Below the pieces are notes generated by a model that searched no databases, was not told the DNA's origin, and saw only the letters and a program-made list of their open reading frames with translations. A stretch of DNA of 64,000 bases. Origin: Saururus chinensis (lineage: Eukaryota; Streptophyta; Magnoliopsida; Piperales; Saururaceae). Of the stretch, positions 50,843 to 62,121 are shown piece after piece; position 1 is the first letter of the stretch, and each line of letters starts with the position of its first letter. The stretch lies in assembly GCA_035235625.1 (NCBI GenBank), contig CP141142.1:42759644-42823643 (forward strand), given 5' to 3'. A program made the position numbers and the translations under genes.

Positions 50843-51760
50843 ATTCGATTATACTTTTGACTGTCACGGCCCAAAACTGTTGCTTACATATTGAAAGTAG
50901 TCAGAGCTGTTCAGATTTGAGACGCAGAACCTGCAAAGGCAGCGATATGTCAAGATCCCACACTCAACGGCTATTCATATGGAGAATTAGAAGAACAGAT
51001 TTAATCAACTTCAGATAAGAAAATTCACGAACCACAACAAGACACTGAGGCAAAAAGCTCCAACAATCACAGAGGACTTAAATTCACTGACGCCCACAAG
51101 ATTCACCAATTACACCAACATCAATGAGCAAAGCAAAGAACAAATTAAAATGAACAATTATCAGAGTGCAAATCAGCATTTAAAAAAAAAATAAGCTACC
51201 ACTTTCAATCCGCTAAACCATCCTAAAAATGTTGCAAATGAGACATCATAAAACAAGGGAAGGAGGTCAGATTGGCATGTTGCGCGAGAGAAGCAATTCC
51301 ATCGCATAAAGAATCAATATTTCATCGCATAATGATAAAAATACCGCAAAAAATACAGATCAAGATCTACCAACAACACAAGAAACAATTCAGTATCCAA
51401 CACGAGTAAAGTAATTAACAAAATAAAAAAACAGCAGGGAAAAAAGGATGAAGAAGGCGACCAAGTACCCGGAGAAAGCGGAAGCCTCGGATTCCTGCCT
51501 TCCGGTAAACAAAAACAAAAAAACTGCAGTCCGGATTCCATCTTTCATTCCCATCAATCGAAGATTCCAAACTGCCTGCAAGTGTCGGGGATTTTATTGT
51601 ATACGGAGATCAGCAGAAAAACCTAAAAAAGGCCAAAAAGCAAACGAGAAGGACGCGGGGTTGGCGGGAGTTCATACGCGGCATGGGTTTCGGGAGGAAA
51701 GATTTTCTTTTATATTCGCTTTTCCCCCGCCGTTTTTACCTTCTTGTCCTCCTTTTTTTA
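50843..51760 (-). promoter_or_regulatory. DGK 5' leader and promoter region
   Basis: A CTTTGCAG/GTTCTGCG-type acceptor on the minus strand at about 50,931 suggests a leader exon directly before the start codon and an intron in the 5' UTR. The upstream leader exon would lie near 51,470-51,600, where composition is GC-richer. Open frames here on either strand have no recognisable domain. Confidence 0.35.
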
Positions 51761-54355
51761 TTTAAAAGACGATATTAGCCCTTCGACTGACGGAAATGAC
51801 GAAAACGTTCGTGGGTTGCACGTGCCGCTTGAGACTGGGCATTTTAAGGGGCTGATTGATTTTTGTTAGATTCCCTTGATTCCATTTCAACGTCGGTTGG
51901 AATGATCAAATTCACGTTTGTGTGTAGAATGTAAAGGGAAAAGTTAATCCTAAACCGTTTCAAACTTGGATCGATTGGAATCATTGAATTATCACCTCAC
52001 GATGTAATTTCTTCGATTCCGACTTTCAACTCCCGTTTTAAAAATAACTATAGCTACTTCTTATTTTAATTTAAGCTTCAAAAAATATGTAATATAGGTA
52101 GGGTTATTTTAAAAGTTTAAAATTATATACTTATTTATAATTTTATTTGATAAAGTTTAAATTTATGAGTGTAATAATATTAAAAACGTATCTATCCGAG
52201 TTCGAGAGAGTTATATTAGTTTAAAATTTTAAAATTATGTTTGACGCAATATTCAAATTTATTCTAAAAAATTATATTACTAAAATGTAATTCAAATTTA
52301 GTAATAATTTTTTTCAAAAATTTTACTTTTATATTTAAAAAATTCAATACCCAAACAGTTCTTAAATAAAGTGGCTCAGGGCCCGGGGGGCTTTATATTG
52401 TGTTTTTTTCTTAATTGTGATCAAAATTTCTATAATGTAATAAATATGCGGGTATAGATTTTCTAAAAAAATATTTTTAATTATTTTATTTCTCACCAAC
52501 AAGGATTTTTTTAAATGCTCCATTTATCTAAATTAATAATTTTATTTAATTTTTTAAATTAAACTAAAATTACAAAATTAATTTATTTAAAAAAACTAAT
52601 TAATTTTAATAGACTAAGAATTATATATGCCAATTTATATAGTATATATAATTTATATATGCTAAGGAATTGGTGGTAAGATTTTATGCTCTCAAAGGTT
52701 GGCCTTCGTAGTCGGTTCATAAAGATTTGAAAGAATGAAAAGAAATAATTATTTTTTAAGGCTTTTTAAATGCATATGTCTGTTCATACTCTTCTAATGC
52801 TAAATTTAAACTTAAAATGAGTCACGTTGATATGCACAGGGTGCATACGCAGCCCCTGCAGGATGTCGGGGGGCAGACAAGGCACCGGATTCTCATTCTA
52901 TGGCTGAGATGCATGTGGACTTGGGCATGTCTCAACTATTCCGACCCAAAATTTATCAATAAATATTCACAAACCCAATAATTTTTGGTTGAGGGGTAAC
53001 TTTAGGTTAAGCTCAATAGAAATAGGGGTATGAATGGATGTATATTTTAAATGTATTGCTTTCATTCATACTAACAAACAAGAAGAGCCTACCAAATAAA
53101 TAACTCATGCAATAAACAAAAAAACAAAACAGTTAGCCGGAATATTAGGTTTACTTAAGTACTTATATATTGCAAAAAAGGCGGTAGAATTGTGAGTTTG
53201 GATCACTTGATATACTCCACTAAATGATAGTTATAACGAATTTAACAGGAGTTCCATGCAAATGATGCTGTAAATTTTGATTTCAACAAATTATATTATT
53301 CCTTTCACAAGAATATCATAATGAGCATCTTCAGTATTGAGAATTAAGATGACTATTATATGGATGGATTGATTGTTTTACCAAAGAATATCTTTCTTCC
53401 TCCAAATTCTTTAATCAACCATGAGGATGGTAAATAGGAATATATTATTCCTTGTAGTTGCAGAGGAATCCATGTTTGCTTAACTATTCCTGTTTTAGAA
53501 CAAAGTTTGTTCTACTAGTAGAGGCCACGCACACACATGTGGTGGGGGGTGCATGGGTCACACGCCTCCTCACATGATTTTTTTACTTTTATTTAATACT
53601 CTTTAGCGATCTGAGCATTAAGGATCAAATACGACTACACAAGAAAAAAAAAAAGGAAAAAGTTAACATGAGCTAGGGCATTATGAATCGTTGGATCAAG
53701 ATCTGACATTCGGGGGAGGCGGGTTATTTGAAATCACCTAAAGTAGTAATATGCACCGTCCAATTTCAATCCAACAGCGACAATCCAGCTCACACTAATA
53801 CGACTCATGAGTACAAAAAAAAAACACTATCATGTGCCATTTATGTGACAAAGAAGATTCCCTCATGCAGCATTTATTTCCCTGCCTAGCACTTAGCTCG
53901 AATTATTTTTTATCAACTTTTAGCTTCATTAGTTAAATATAGAAAACCAGACTATTGGGAGCCATGACAGATATGAACGAGAATTCGAGTGGAAAAGTTA
54001 TTCGAAATCATCGGAGCTATTTCTTCATAATCATATGTTTGTATGGAACACCAGAAGCAGGAATCTTAGACTCCTCTGAGTGCACGGGAAGAATCTCATA
54101 TCAATACATGAACAAAAGTTGTTTGGCCGTATCTCCACCGTTGTTGGGATATTTCAGGGTGATCTGGATTCCCCCTTTTGGATTCATGATAGGATAGGAC
54201 AACTCTGCTTCAAAGGAAGGCCAAGACTTACAAGAAAATTCAATTGAAAAATAAAAAGAGACTAAGAAAACATGATACAGTTATAAGGAAAATACATGAT
54301 GTAGAAAGAACAAAATAAGGATGTTAAACATATGTTTGTACTTCCTATTACCGAT
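51761..54355. other. Gene-poor AT-rich spacer
   Basis: Mostly AT-rich DNA without gene signals. The stretch at 53,955-54,197 has slightly coding-like composition on both strands, with a frame of 80 codons, but I could not match it to a known protein. An organellar insert or a dead gene piece is possible. A GC-richer patch at 52,840-52,900 is unexplained. Confidence 0.35.
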
Positions 54356-54562
54356 TATTTAAGAAAGGGTCCAATCTGAACTGCCAGAGATAATGAATTC
54401 ACTGGCATCTGTGCTGGTGGAGTCAGCTGCATATGGGGTTAATTCAAAATGACCTTCAAATGAGAACGGATTCAAATTGTGTCCCTGCAGAAATTGCCAT
54501 CTATTTGGCGTTTTGTAAATTATAGGTTGATTATATAAAGCAGAAAAATAGAAACTATTCAT
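54356..54562 (-). pseudogene. Decayed copy of the last-exon motif of the 63-kb gene
   Basis: On the minus strand a frame ends ...TSTDASEFIISGSSDWTLS and stops. The gene at the right edge ends ...INTDGNGLMASDSSDWTLCYKNQLFEV. At DNA level GTCCAATCTGAACTG is identical at 54,369-54,383 and 63,062-63,076, and the match continues imperfectly for about 60 bp. The copy lacks the final CYKNQLFEV part. It is probably a truncated paralogue or fragment left by a duplication. Confidence 0.55.
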
Positions 54563-54839
54563 TTTTTTAATTTGGGTACAAGCAACTATTCAGTGTTGGA
54601 TTAGGCGAAGATCAACAGTTATAGAGGATGACATTTTTATGACAAAAATAAAAAAATGTCCAAGTATTAAATCTCAGCCTTTGGGCATCGTTTAATGTAC
54701 AGCCCCCTTTACGAAGGATAATAATTTATCTATCAGAATTTTTCTAACAAATTTTACACCTGGTTTTGACAATCAAGGCTTACTTTTCTCTCTCCAATCA
54801 AAATTTTGTTTAAGGTTATCAACACCTTTTACAAAATGA

Positions 54840-55631
54840 GCCCCATTTATATAAGCAGGCTTCGCGTGGCCGAGCATTGCACACCATTGGATTTTGATCT
54901 AATGATGCAAATAATTCAAAGGACGGATTGATTTCTTGTAAACCCGTGACTCTTAACCGGGCTGTTGTTTTTTTTTTTTATTTCCTGCTTGAACCCGGTC
55001 CAAAACTTAGGACTCCTGGGTATTTTTTTTCTGATGCATCGGGGGAGAGAAAACTTTCTCTTCCCCCAGCCCTAGCCGCTGCCTGAGAAGAGATTCTTTC
55101 TCTCCCAGCCAGCAACTCTCCCTCATCTCTCCCTGCATCTCTCTCTCTCTCAACGCTTTTCCCTCTCTCAGCGCCCTCCTTCTCACAGCCCCTCTCCCCT
55201 CTCCACTTGTGCCCTAGCTTCCCTCTTCCTCTCCTCTGGCGGGCAGCACCACTCGAGGAGGATTCCGGTGGCCAGCGACGGTTGCGAGGGCGGTTTTGGA
55301 CAACGAGAGGGCTAGGCTGCAAGGGGTAAGCAAGAAAGGTAAGCCTTTGGGTGGAATTTGTATCTTCTTCCCTGTTTTGGGTTAACCCATCTCTACTCCA
55401 ATTTCGGAATTACTATTCACAGCAGTTTTTGAAGGAGTAAAAGTGCCCAAAATCATATTTTTCCTTCCTCAATTTGTTGCAATTATATGTTATTATTCTC
55501 AGCCTTCAATTAAAGCATATGAATTGGGTTTTTGTGTTAGGTTTTAGAGGAGAAGAGTAAGCTTTGGAGTAAGCTTTGGAGTAGGCTTTGGAGTAGGCTT
55601 AGGTGAGAACCCTCACCTATAACATTGCTTG
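54840..55631 (+). mobile_element. Left part of an older LTR, interrupted by the solo LTR
   Basis: TATATAA at 54,848-54,854 is followed by a GC- and CT-rich leader-like stretch (55,030-55,320) and a three- to four-fold 12-bp repeat 'agtaagctttgg' (about 55,556-55,600). This resembles a retrotransposon LTR promoter and leader. It is cut at the GCTTG target site of the nested element and would resume at 60,583. The outer left terminus was not found. The reading is inference. Confidence 0.4.
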
Positions 55632-57489
55632 TGTAAGGTCCCTGATTTTTCTACGATTTTCTGGGATTTTTCTGCCATTTTTCTGGTCATTTTTGGCAGG
55701 AAAATGTAACGTTTTAGCGTATGGGTATTTGTGTCTTTTCCCCATATTTATACCCGTAGAGTCGGGTGTGGGGCTTAGTCGCAGGCCACGGGCCTCGCTG
55801 CGCGCTTACGGCGCGAATTTTGGAGGTTCAGCGCGTAACTAGTGAGTTAACGCGCATTGGGGACGTAAATGTAAAAATTAAAAAGTTTAACTATACATAT
55901 CTTCCTCCCCGTCGGTTTTCACAGAACCGACTTCCAGAAACTTTTTTTACGTCCAGTGAGTTTTTGAGAAAACCCGAGGGCATATCCGGTCGCTCCGTTC
56001 TCCCTCCTCCGTCGTCAGATTCCGTTGATTCTTGTCAGGATCCGCTTTGCCTCACCGCCACGAGTCCGTAGGTACCGGCCATGACCGCCGCCACGGCCTC
56101 TTCGCTCCTCCACGAGGTACCGAACTTTTTTTCGGGTTTTTCTCTCCTTCAATCCCGTTTTTGCACTATGGGTGTACGATTTTGACATCGTTTGCGGCCG
56201 CTCTCAACTAGACTTATGTTTAGTTGGCCGCTAGGAACCCATAGATACTGGCTGGAGCCGCCGCCATGCTTTTTTCGCTCCGTGGTGAGCTACCGATCTT
56301 TTGGTCGGGTTTTTGTTACTATTCACATCTCACTGTCCGTGGGATGTTTTGGACGCCGGTGTGTTTCCGGTCGTCGTCCGGCCATCGGATGGACTCTGTC
56401 CCGCCTACCTCGACCCAGTGTCGGTAGGGGGTTGCCGTTTTCGACCCCGCCTCGCCCCTATTGCCTTGCTCCGCCCGATTAGACGCTTTGGGTGCGTCTC
56501 GGGTCGTTGCCATTGGCGAGTTATGGGCCATTTGGCCGTCGTGGGCTCTGCCCCGGCTCGGCGACAGTGAGGGTCAGCCCCACTTGGCCCGATTATATAC
56601 TCCGCCTGGAATGGGCCGCTTGTCATTGCTCTATACCGTGCGAGATGCACAGCTGCCCGCACCATGGGTTTTGGTTGTGGGTGGCGATCGGCGATGTCGC
56701 CGCTTTGATTGGCCACAGCTAAGGGCCTTAGCCCTGTTGGCTTTTGTGGGCCTTGAGCCGTCTCCGTTCAGCCCTCTTCCCCCGCCCTTTGGGCCGCGTG
56801 TGCATGTGGCCACGCGTGTACTTCTGGGTTTAGGCGCCGCATTCGTGCCGCCTAACCATCGGTTGGCTTTGCCACCGAGTGGAGTTGACCACTAGAGCTG
56901 TCCTCCACCTCTCCTTTGTTCTCGAGCGTTGCCCCACGCTCTCCGCCCGTATGTGGGCCTTTGTTGACCGAAATCGTCGCCGTTGGGTGCTGTCCACGGC
57001 CGATTTCGACGTCTTTGTGGCCGGCTGAGCACGTTTTAGCCACCGGCTGATCTTCAGTGTACACCATCGACTTCGGGTCGCACCGCCACATATGTTGGCT
57101 TGACTTTTCTCCCGGCCGCCCTAGGGTGCCGCCGTGGATCGCGGGTTTTACCGCTTTGAGTTCTGACACTCTGTTTGGCTGTGATAGTTCCGGCGCATCC
57201 TAAAATCCTCGGGATAGCAGCTCTCTCAGCTAGGCAACGGTTTTGACCGCCAACTTCGCCGCCGACGCCGCCACCGTCGGGTGCTCGCCATCGAACGTCA
57301 TGATTACGAGGTAGGGGAGTTTTGAACTCGTAAATTCATGAAGCATGCTTTGAATGAGTAGCAGCATGCTAGGATTGTATGATTCCATGCTTGGATGTTA
57401 AGTAACGATCCGATTGCATGAGGTGCGTGTAAGCATGATTGTATGGTATGATTGATATGCATGAGATGTATGCATGTTTTATGGATGTG

Positions 57490-57765
57490 GATTATGTATG
57501 CGCTGGCGATGGCTAGCAAATATGTCAGTATGCTATGTATGGGTTATGCACGTGCTAGTGATGGCTAGCGTGCATGTTTGAAGTATGTATGAATGTGTGT
57601 GTGCACGTGCTAGAGATGACTAGCGTGTACGTTTGATGTATGCATGTGCTAGTGATGGCTAGCGTGCATGTTTGATGTATGTGTGAATGTATGCATGTGC
57701 TAGTGATGGCTAGCATGCACGTTTGACGTGTGTATGCATGTGCTAGTGATGGCTAGCATGCATGT
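57490..57765. repeat. Tandem repeat, 39-55-bp irregular unit, about six copies
   Basis: Units share 'gtgctagtgatggctagc' followed by 'gcatgtttgatgtatg'. The spacing varies between 39 and 55 bp because of small indels. GCTAG-containing halves are near-palindromic. Only about two copies are recognisable in the truncated relative (8,240-8,320). Confidence 0.8.
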
Positions 57766-58508
57766 TTGTAAGTTATGTATGTATGACCGTATGTGTATGT
57801 TGTACGTATGTGTGAGACATACGTATGCATGATGGCTTTTGCCTATGCTTTGGATGTGCGTATGTGTTTGTGGGCAGAGATATGGGCGATGGACAGTAAG
57901 AGGTGACAGAAGCTCTGTCTGAATTTGGATGCGGTTGTGTAAGCGTATGACAGAGGATATGAGTATGACGGGCAAGGATTAGAATGGATCAGTTTGGGGT
58001 GGATTGTATGTTGGGCATTTGTCAGACAGTAAGAGTGTTCATAATTGTACAAGCATAACGTACAGATTATGAAGTGAAAAGTAAGTATAATAAGTGAGAT
58101 ATAAGTAAGAGGGCGACAACTGGGTTGGCTCTGAGGAGCGTTATTTGAGGATGTCAGTGTAAGAGGTTTTGGCCATAAGATGGATGGCGAAGTGTAAGAC
58201 TGTAAGGGTTTGTTGTACGGTGAGTTTTGTCCATGATGTGGACGGGTAAGTGAAGTCTGCTGCCTTGACGAACTGGGGTTTCGATCGGGCTCAGCTTCGG
58301 TGTGATCAGTCGAGGACTGTGAGTTTGTGTGGCAAATTGTACCGCATAATATACTTAATTCAAACTTGAATTATAAGCACAGCTAATGATAGCGTTGTGA
58401 GTTTGAGACCTGAGGGTTCGACGGATTAAGTTCCGTGTTTGAGCTGGCCGCTGATGAGTTGGCCGAGCGTTTATCATGTCTTGCCATGGTGTTTATCCTG
58501 CGGGATGT

Positions 58509-58765
58509 TGTCTGTGTGCTATGTAGAGCACCGGACGTCTGATGCTCTGCTGAGAGCAACGTCATTTTGATTTGGTCTGCGTGCTGTATAAGCCCAGACG
58601 TTTGATGCTCTGTTGAGAGCGATGTACGTTTCTGACTTTGTCTGCGTCTTTGTATAAGCCCGTACGTCCGATGCTCGCCGAGAGCGACGTATGTTTCTGA
58701 TTTGGTCCGTGTGCCGTGTAAGCCCGTACGTTTGATGCTCTGTTGAGAGCGTTGTATGTTTTCGC
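58509..58765. repeat. Tandem repeat, about 64-bp unit, four copies
   Basis: Each unit has 'gtctg(t/c)gtgct', 'gtataagcccgtacgt' and 'gatgctctgttgagagcg' in that order. Two to three copies lie at the matching place (7,395-7,510) in the truncated relative. Confidence 0.85.
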
Positions 58766-58809
58766 CCAAGAGTGGCATCAGTACGTTTACGCCCAAGAGT
58801 GGCAATGGT

Positions 58810-59018
58810 ACTATAAGACCCATTATGGTGGGCAATTCTATGGTACTATAAGACCCATTATGGTGGGCAATTCTATGGCACTATAAGACCCATTATGGTG
58901 GGCAATTCTATGGCACTATAAGACCCATTATGGTGGGCAATTCTCTTGCACTATAAGACCCATTATGGTGGGCGATTCTATGGCACTATAAGACCCATTA
59001 TGGTGGGCAACTGTATGA
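58810..59018. repeat. Tandem repeat, 35-bp unit, six copies
   Basis: Units start at 58,810, 58,845, 58,880, 58,915, 58,950 and 58,985. They read ACTATAAGACCCATTATGG then a TGGGCAATTCT-type half and are nearly identical, so expansion is recent. The truncated relative has only one or two units (7,260-7,320). Confidence 0.95.
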
Positions 59019-59282
59019 CCCCTTATGTGTGGGTGTTTATGTTTGCGCGCTCAGGTAAGTAGTATCATGGATCTACTCTTACCTGTTTGATCCAATGCCC
59101 CATGAGCATTGGTGTGCCTTACCTTCGGAAAAGTCCATGGCGTCTAGTCACTCCCCGGAGGTTAAGGTGTTGCCCCAGTGGCATTCTTTTCCATTTCGAC
59201 GCTGGAGCGTATTAGTTGTAATGAGCTTCAGTGGTCGTTGATATGTGTACGATTATGAGTACAACTATATGAGTGTGAGTAC

Positions 59283-59588
59283 GACTGTATGTGTATGAGC
59301 AGGACTGTAAGTGTATGAGTATGAGCAGGACTGTAAGTGTATGAGTATGAGCAGGACTGTAAGTGTATGAGTATGAGTAAGACTGTAAGCGTATGAGCAT
59401 GAGTAAGACTGTAAGCGTATGAGTATGAGTAAGACTGTAAGCGTATGAGTATGAGTAAGACTGTAAGTGTATGAGTATGAGCAGGACTGTAAGTGTATGA
59501 GTATGAGTAAGACTGTAAGCGTATGAGTATGAGTAAGACTGTAAGCGTATGAGTATGAGCACGACTGTAAGAGTATGAGTACAATTGT
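59283..59588. repeat. Tandem repeat, 26-bp unit, about eleven copies
   Basis: Unit 'gactgtaagcgtatgagtat' plus six bases (gagtaa or gagcag), recurring every 26 bp from 59,303. Because 26 is not a multiple of three and no unit has a stop on the minus strand in any phase, all three minus frames stay open (59,212-59,932). These frames are repeat artefacts. Confidence 0.95.
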
Positions 59589-59819
59589 GAGAATATGTTT
59601 CTGAGTAAGGCAGTAAGTATGATTTTGTGCGGTGCATTTGAGTAAGGTCGTATGAGTCTGATTGTACGAGTAAGGTCGTACATGTATGGGTAAGCTGCAT
59701 GAGCGAGCATATGATTGTACGAGTAAGGTCGTACAAGTATGCGTATGTTGTATGAGTATGCGTACGGTGGTACGAGTAAGTTGTATGACCCTGGATAAGG
59801 GTGTTTGTGTAAGTTGTTT

Positions 59820-59945
59820 GGATAGTATGATTTTGGCACGATGGTGCCTTTGATATGATTCTGGCACGATGATGCCTTGATATGATTTTGGCACGATGGT
59901 GCCTTCGGTATGTCTTTGGCACGATAGTGCATTTAGTATGATCGT
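59820..59945. repeat. Tandem repeat, about 27-bp unit, four copies
   Basis: Units contain TTTGGCACGATGGTGCC with GGCAC and GTGCC able to pair around a 4-base loop, followed by TTTGATATGA-like text. Confidence 0.9.
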
Positions 59946-60582
59946 ATGCGTATGTGCACGATATGATTATATTATGTTGACTGCTTCATGTTTGAGTTGC
60001 ATGATGCATGCATTTTTGAACTTGGAGTTCACCGTTTGGGATTTCCCCTACTGGGTATTTTCCTACTGAGTATGAAAATACTCACCCTACTATTTTTAGC
60101 CCCGTTGTACGGGAGGTTTTGCAGGTTGTGCGGAGAGCGCCTGGTGATGGACGCTCGTTTCAACGGTGGATTGATTCCCGTTGACTCAGGTATCTGCTTG
60201 ACTCTTTGCGAGTTTATTTGTGCCACGATCTCCTGTATTGGGTGAGATGAGAACATAAGATGTTTATTCTGGACTTTCATTTGGATCAGTCAGTGGACTG
60301 TTATAGGACTTGTACTCAGGGATGCCTGGGAGAGTGATTTGTATTTAAAAGTCTATGATCATAGCAAATTTATTCGTACGTGTGTTTTCGAGTAGCGCCT
60401 GATGATATTTGCTTTGGCCGTACAATGATTGACCGTATGTGGATGTTTAATGTTTTAAATTATAAACTGTTTTATCAGGTTTTGGTTTCGTCATTTTTCC
60501 TCCGATTTACAGACGTTATATTGCAAAAATTTTCCGTGAATTTTAAGGAAAATGTGTGAAAAATCTCGGGCGTTACAGCTTG

Positions 60583-62073
60583 TTCTCTAGCATGAACTAT
60601 TAATTAATTGTGATTATATGTGCATGTGTAAAATGAATTCTTCATGCTAGGTTTGTTGTGAAATAATCATGATATGGGTGATGTATGCTTGCTTTATTTA
60701 TGATATGTTATGTAGTAAATACAAGCATGATTATGTTTGAGATGCATGCTGAGTGGATTATGAGTTATTGTCTAACGTATGGAATACATTAACGTATGGA
60801 ATAGATCATCTAATGTTTGAGATATGAAAAGGTTGCAAATATATGCATGGCTCTATTGTGGGTTAGATGTTTTGATTCATCTATATGAATTGTGCTATAT
60901 CGGAATTATGGTATGAAGTAAAGATGTATGTCGTGCAACAACAATCATATGCGTGGGTTGTGATTTAATTATAAGATGTTACAGGTTATACTCAAGAGAA
61001 AGGCAGGAGTGTTGACGTTTGAGATAGATATGCATATATATAATTGCTATTGTCTGCAGGTTGTGATGAATTTGGGTCAAATACCAACTATGGTAAATAG
61101 TGCATACATATGTTATGACAGGTTGATGAATTAAATAGATACTATGGATGAATCATGAAAGTTGTCTTGGTTGAACTGTGTAGAATCTACTTTCTCTTCT
61201 TATGGGCATGTGGGAGTGCTACATTGCATAAATGGTAGAGCAAGAATTAAGAACCAACCTAAGTGAGAGGTTGGGAAAGGGGAGTTAAGGTCGGGGTGTA
61301 GGGCCTTAACTTCAGAAACAAGATAATAAGTTTACCCAGGTGCCACGTAGGGATGAGGGTGGACCCCAGCCTTTGGCAGTTCCCTCCCGATTTTCACGGG
61401 TCATCACGTGTGCACGCGTATGACCACTCACGGCGTTCTCGCACCGACGCAACCCATGGATCACAGCTAAATTCTCTAGGTGGTATGGGGAATGGGCTGT
61501 GTATGTTTTATGTTTTACTAGGCATATGGTGATTATGCAAATCTTATACTACAATGAATAATTATGTGGATGTTAAATTAAAATGATATTGCATATATGA
61601 TGGTTAGGTATAGGTATACTATGCTGAATTTGAATCTAGATCTTTGGCATTGTATGAATGGTGATTGCTAAATTATAAGACATGTTATGTTTAAGGTATT
61701 ATCACAGAGCTTTGGCTCACGGGTGGAATGTCCGTTCCACCGGGCGTATTTTTGCGCGCAGGTTTGTTTGCAGATTTGGATGCGTAGGAACGTCAAGGAA
61801 GAGTAGAGCTTCCGTTCATGGGGTTGAGCATAGAACTTAGGAATAGTTTGATTTTAATGCTCATGAGTAGGTCAAGCATTTACTTTGTAGTTGCAGATGA
61901 ACACCCTTGGGTGAAACTCCTTTGATTTGTTTCAATAAAAGTTATTTATGTTTCAGATTTAAATTCTTTATCCCTTGTAGCATATGTTATTGTATTGTCA
62001 CAGCTTGAGCTCAGGTGCACTCCGATGGTGTTGGCGGTCTGTGGACCCTTCTCAAGGCTCAGGTCATGACATT
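60583..62073 (+). mobile_element. Right part of the older LTR host
   Basis: Continues directly from the GCTTG duplication, with no gene. Features are LTR-like: a GC-richer block at 61,260-61,480, a 'ggctcacgggtgg' string followed by T-rich text at 61,705, 'caataaaagttattt' at 61,931 (polyadenylation-like), and an end at ...AGGTCATGACA (62,063-62,073). Matching this to the piece at 54,840-55,631 is inference. Confidence 0.4.
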
Positions 62074-62121
62074 TCTGCCCCTTATACGTCTGGATCCTGT
62101 CAAATCTCGATCTTACAGGCC

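Larger units (their letters stand above)
55632..60577 (+). mobile_element. Giant 4.9-kb solo LTR
   Basis: Starts TGTAAGGTCCCTGATTTTTC and ends ...CTCGGGCGTTACA, so it has TG...CA ends with a short imperfect inverted similarity. The 5-bp string GCTTG directly flanks both ends (55,627-55,631 and 60,578-60,582), as for LTR-retrotransposon integration. No second LTR copy, primer-binding site or gag/pol frame lies inside, so a solo LTR left by recombination fits best. Orientation is taken from the ACTCACCC motif at about 60,080 and the T-rich U5-like end. The first 1.7 kb is GC-rich; the rest holds five tandem arrays. All open frames inside are by-products. Confidence 0.8.

Noticed and set aside
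56461..57169. Several 90-145-codon frames in GC-rich DNA on both strands
   Set aside because: GC-rich LTR sequence has few stops by chance; no gag, protease or other domain could be read.
58383..58835. 150-codon minus-strand frame with repeated TEHQTSG-like peptides
   Set aside because: Product of the 64-bp tandem array inside the LTR.
59212..59932. Three long overlapping minus-strand open frames (209-236 codons)
   Set aside because: They translate a 26-bp tandem repeat in three phases and have no domain.
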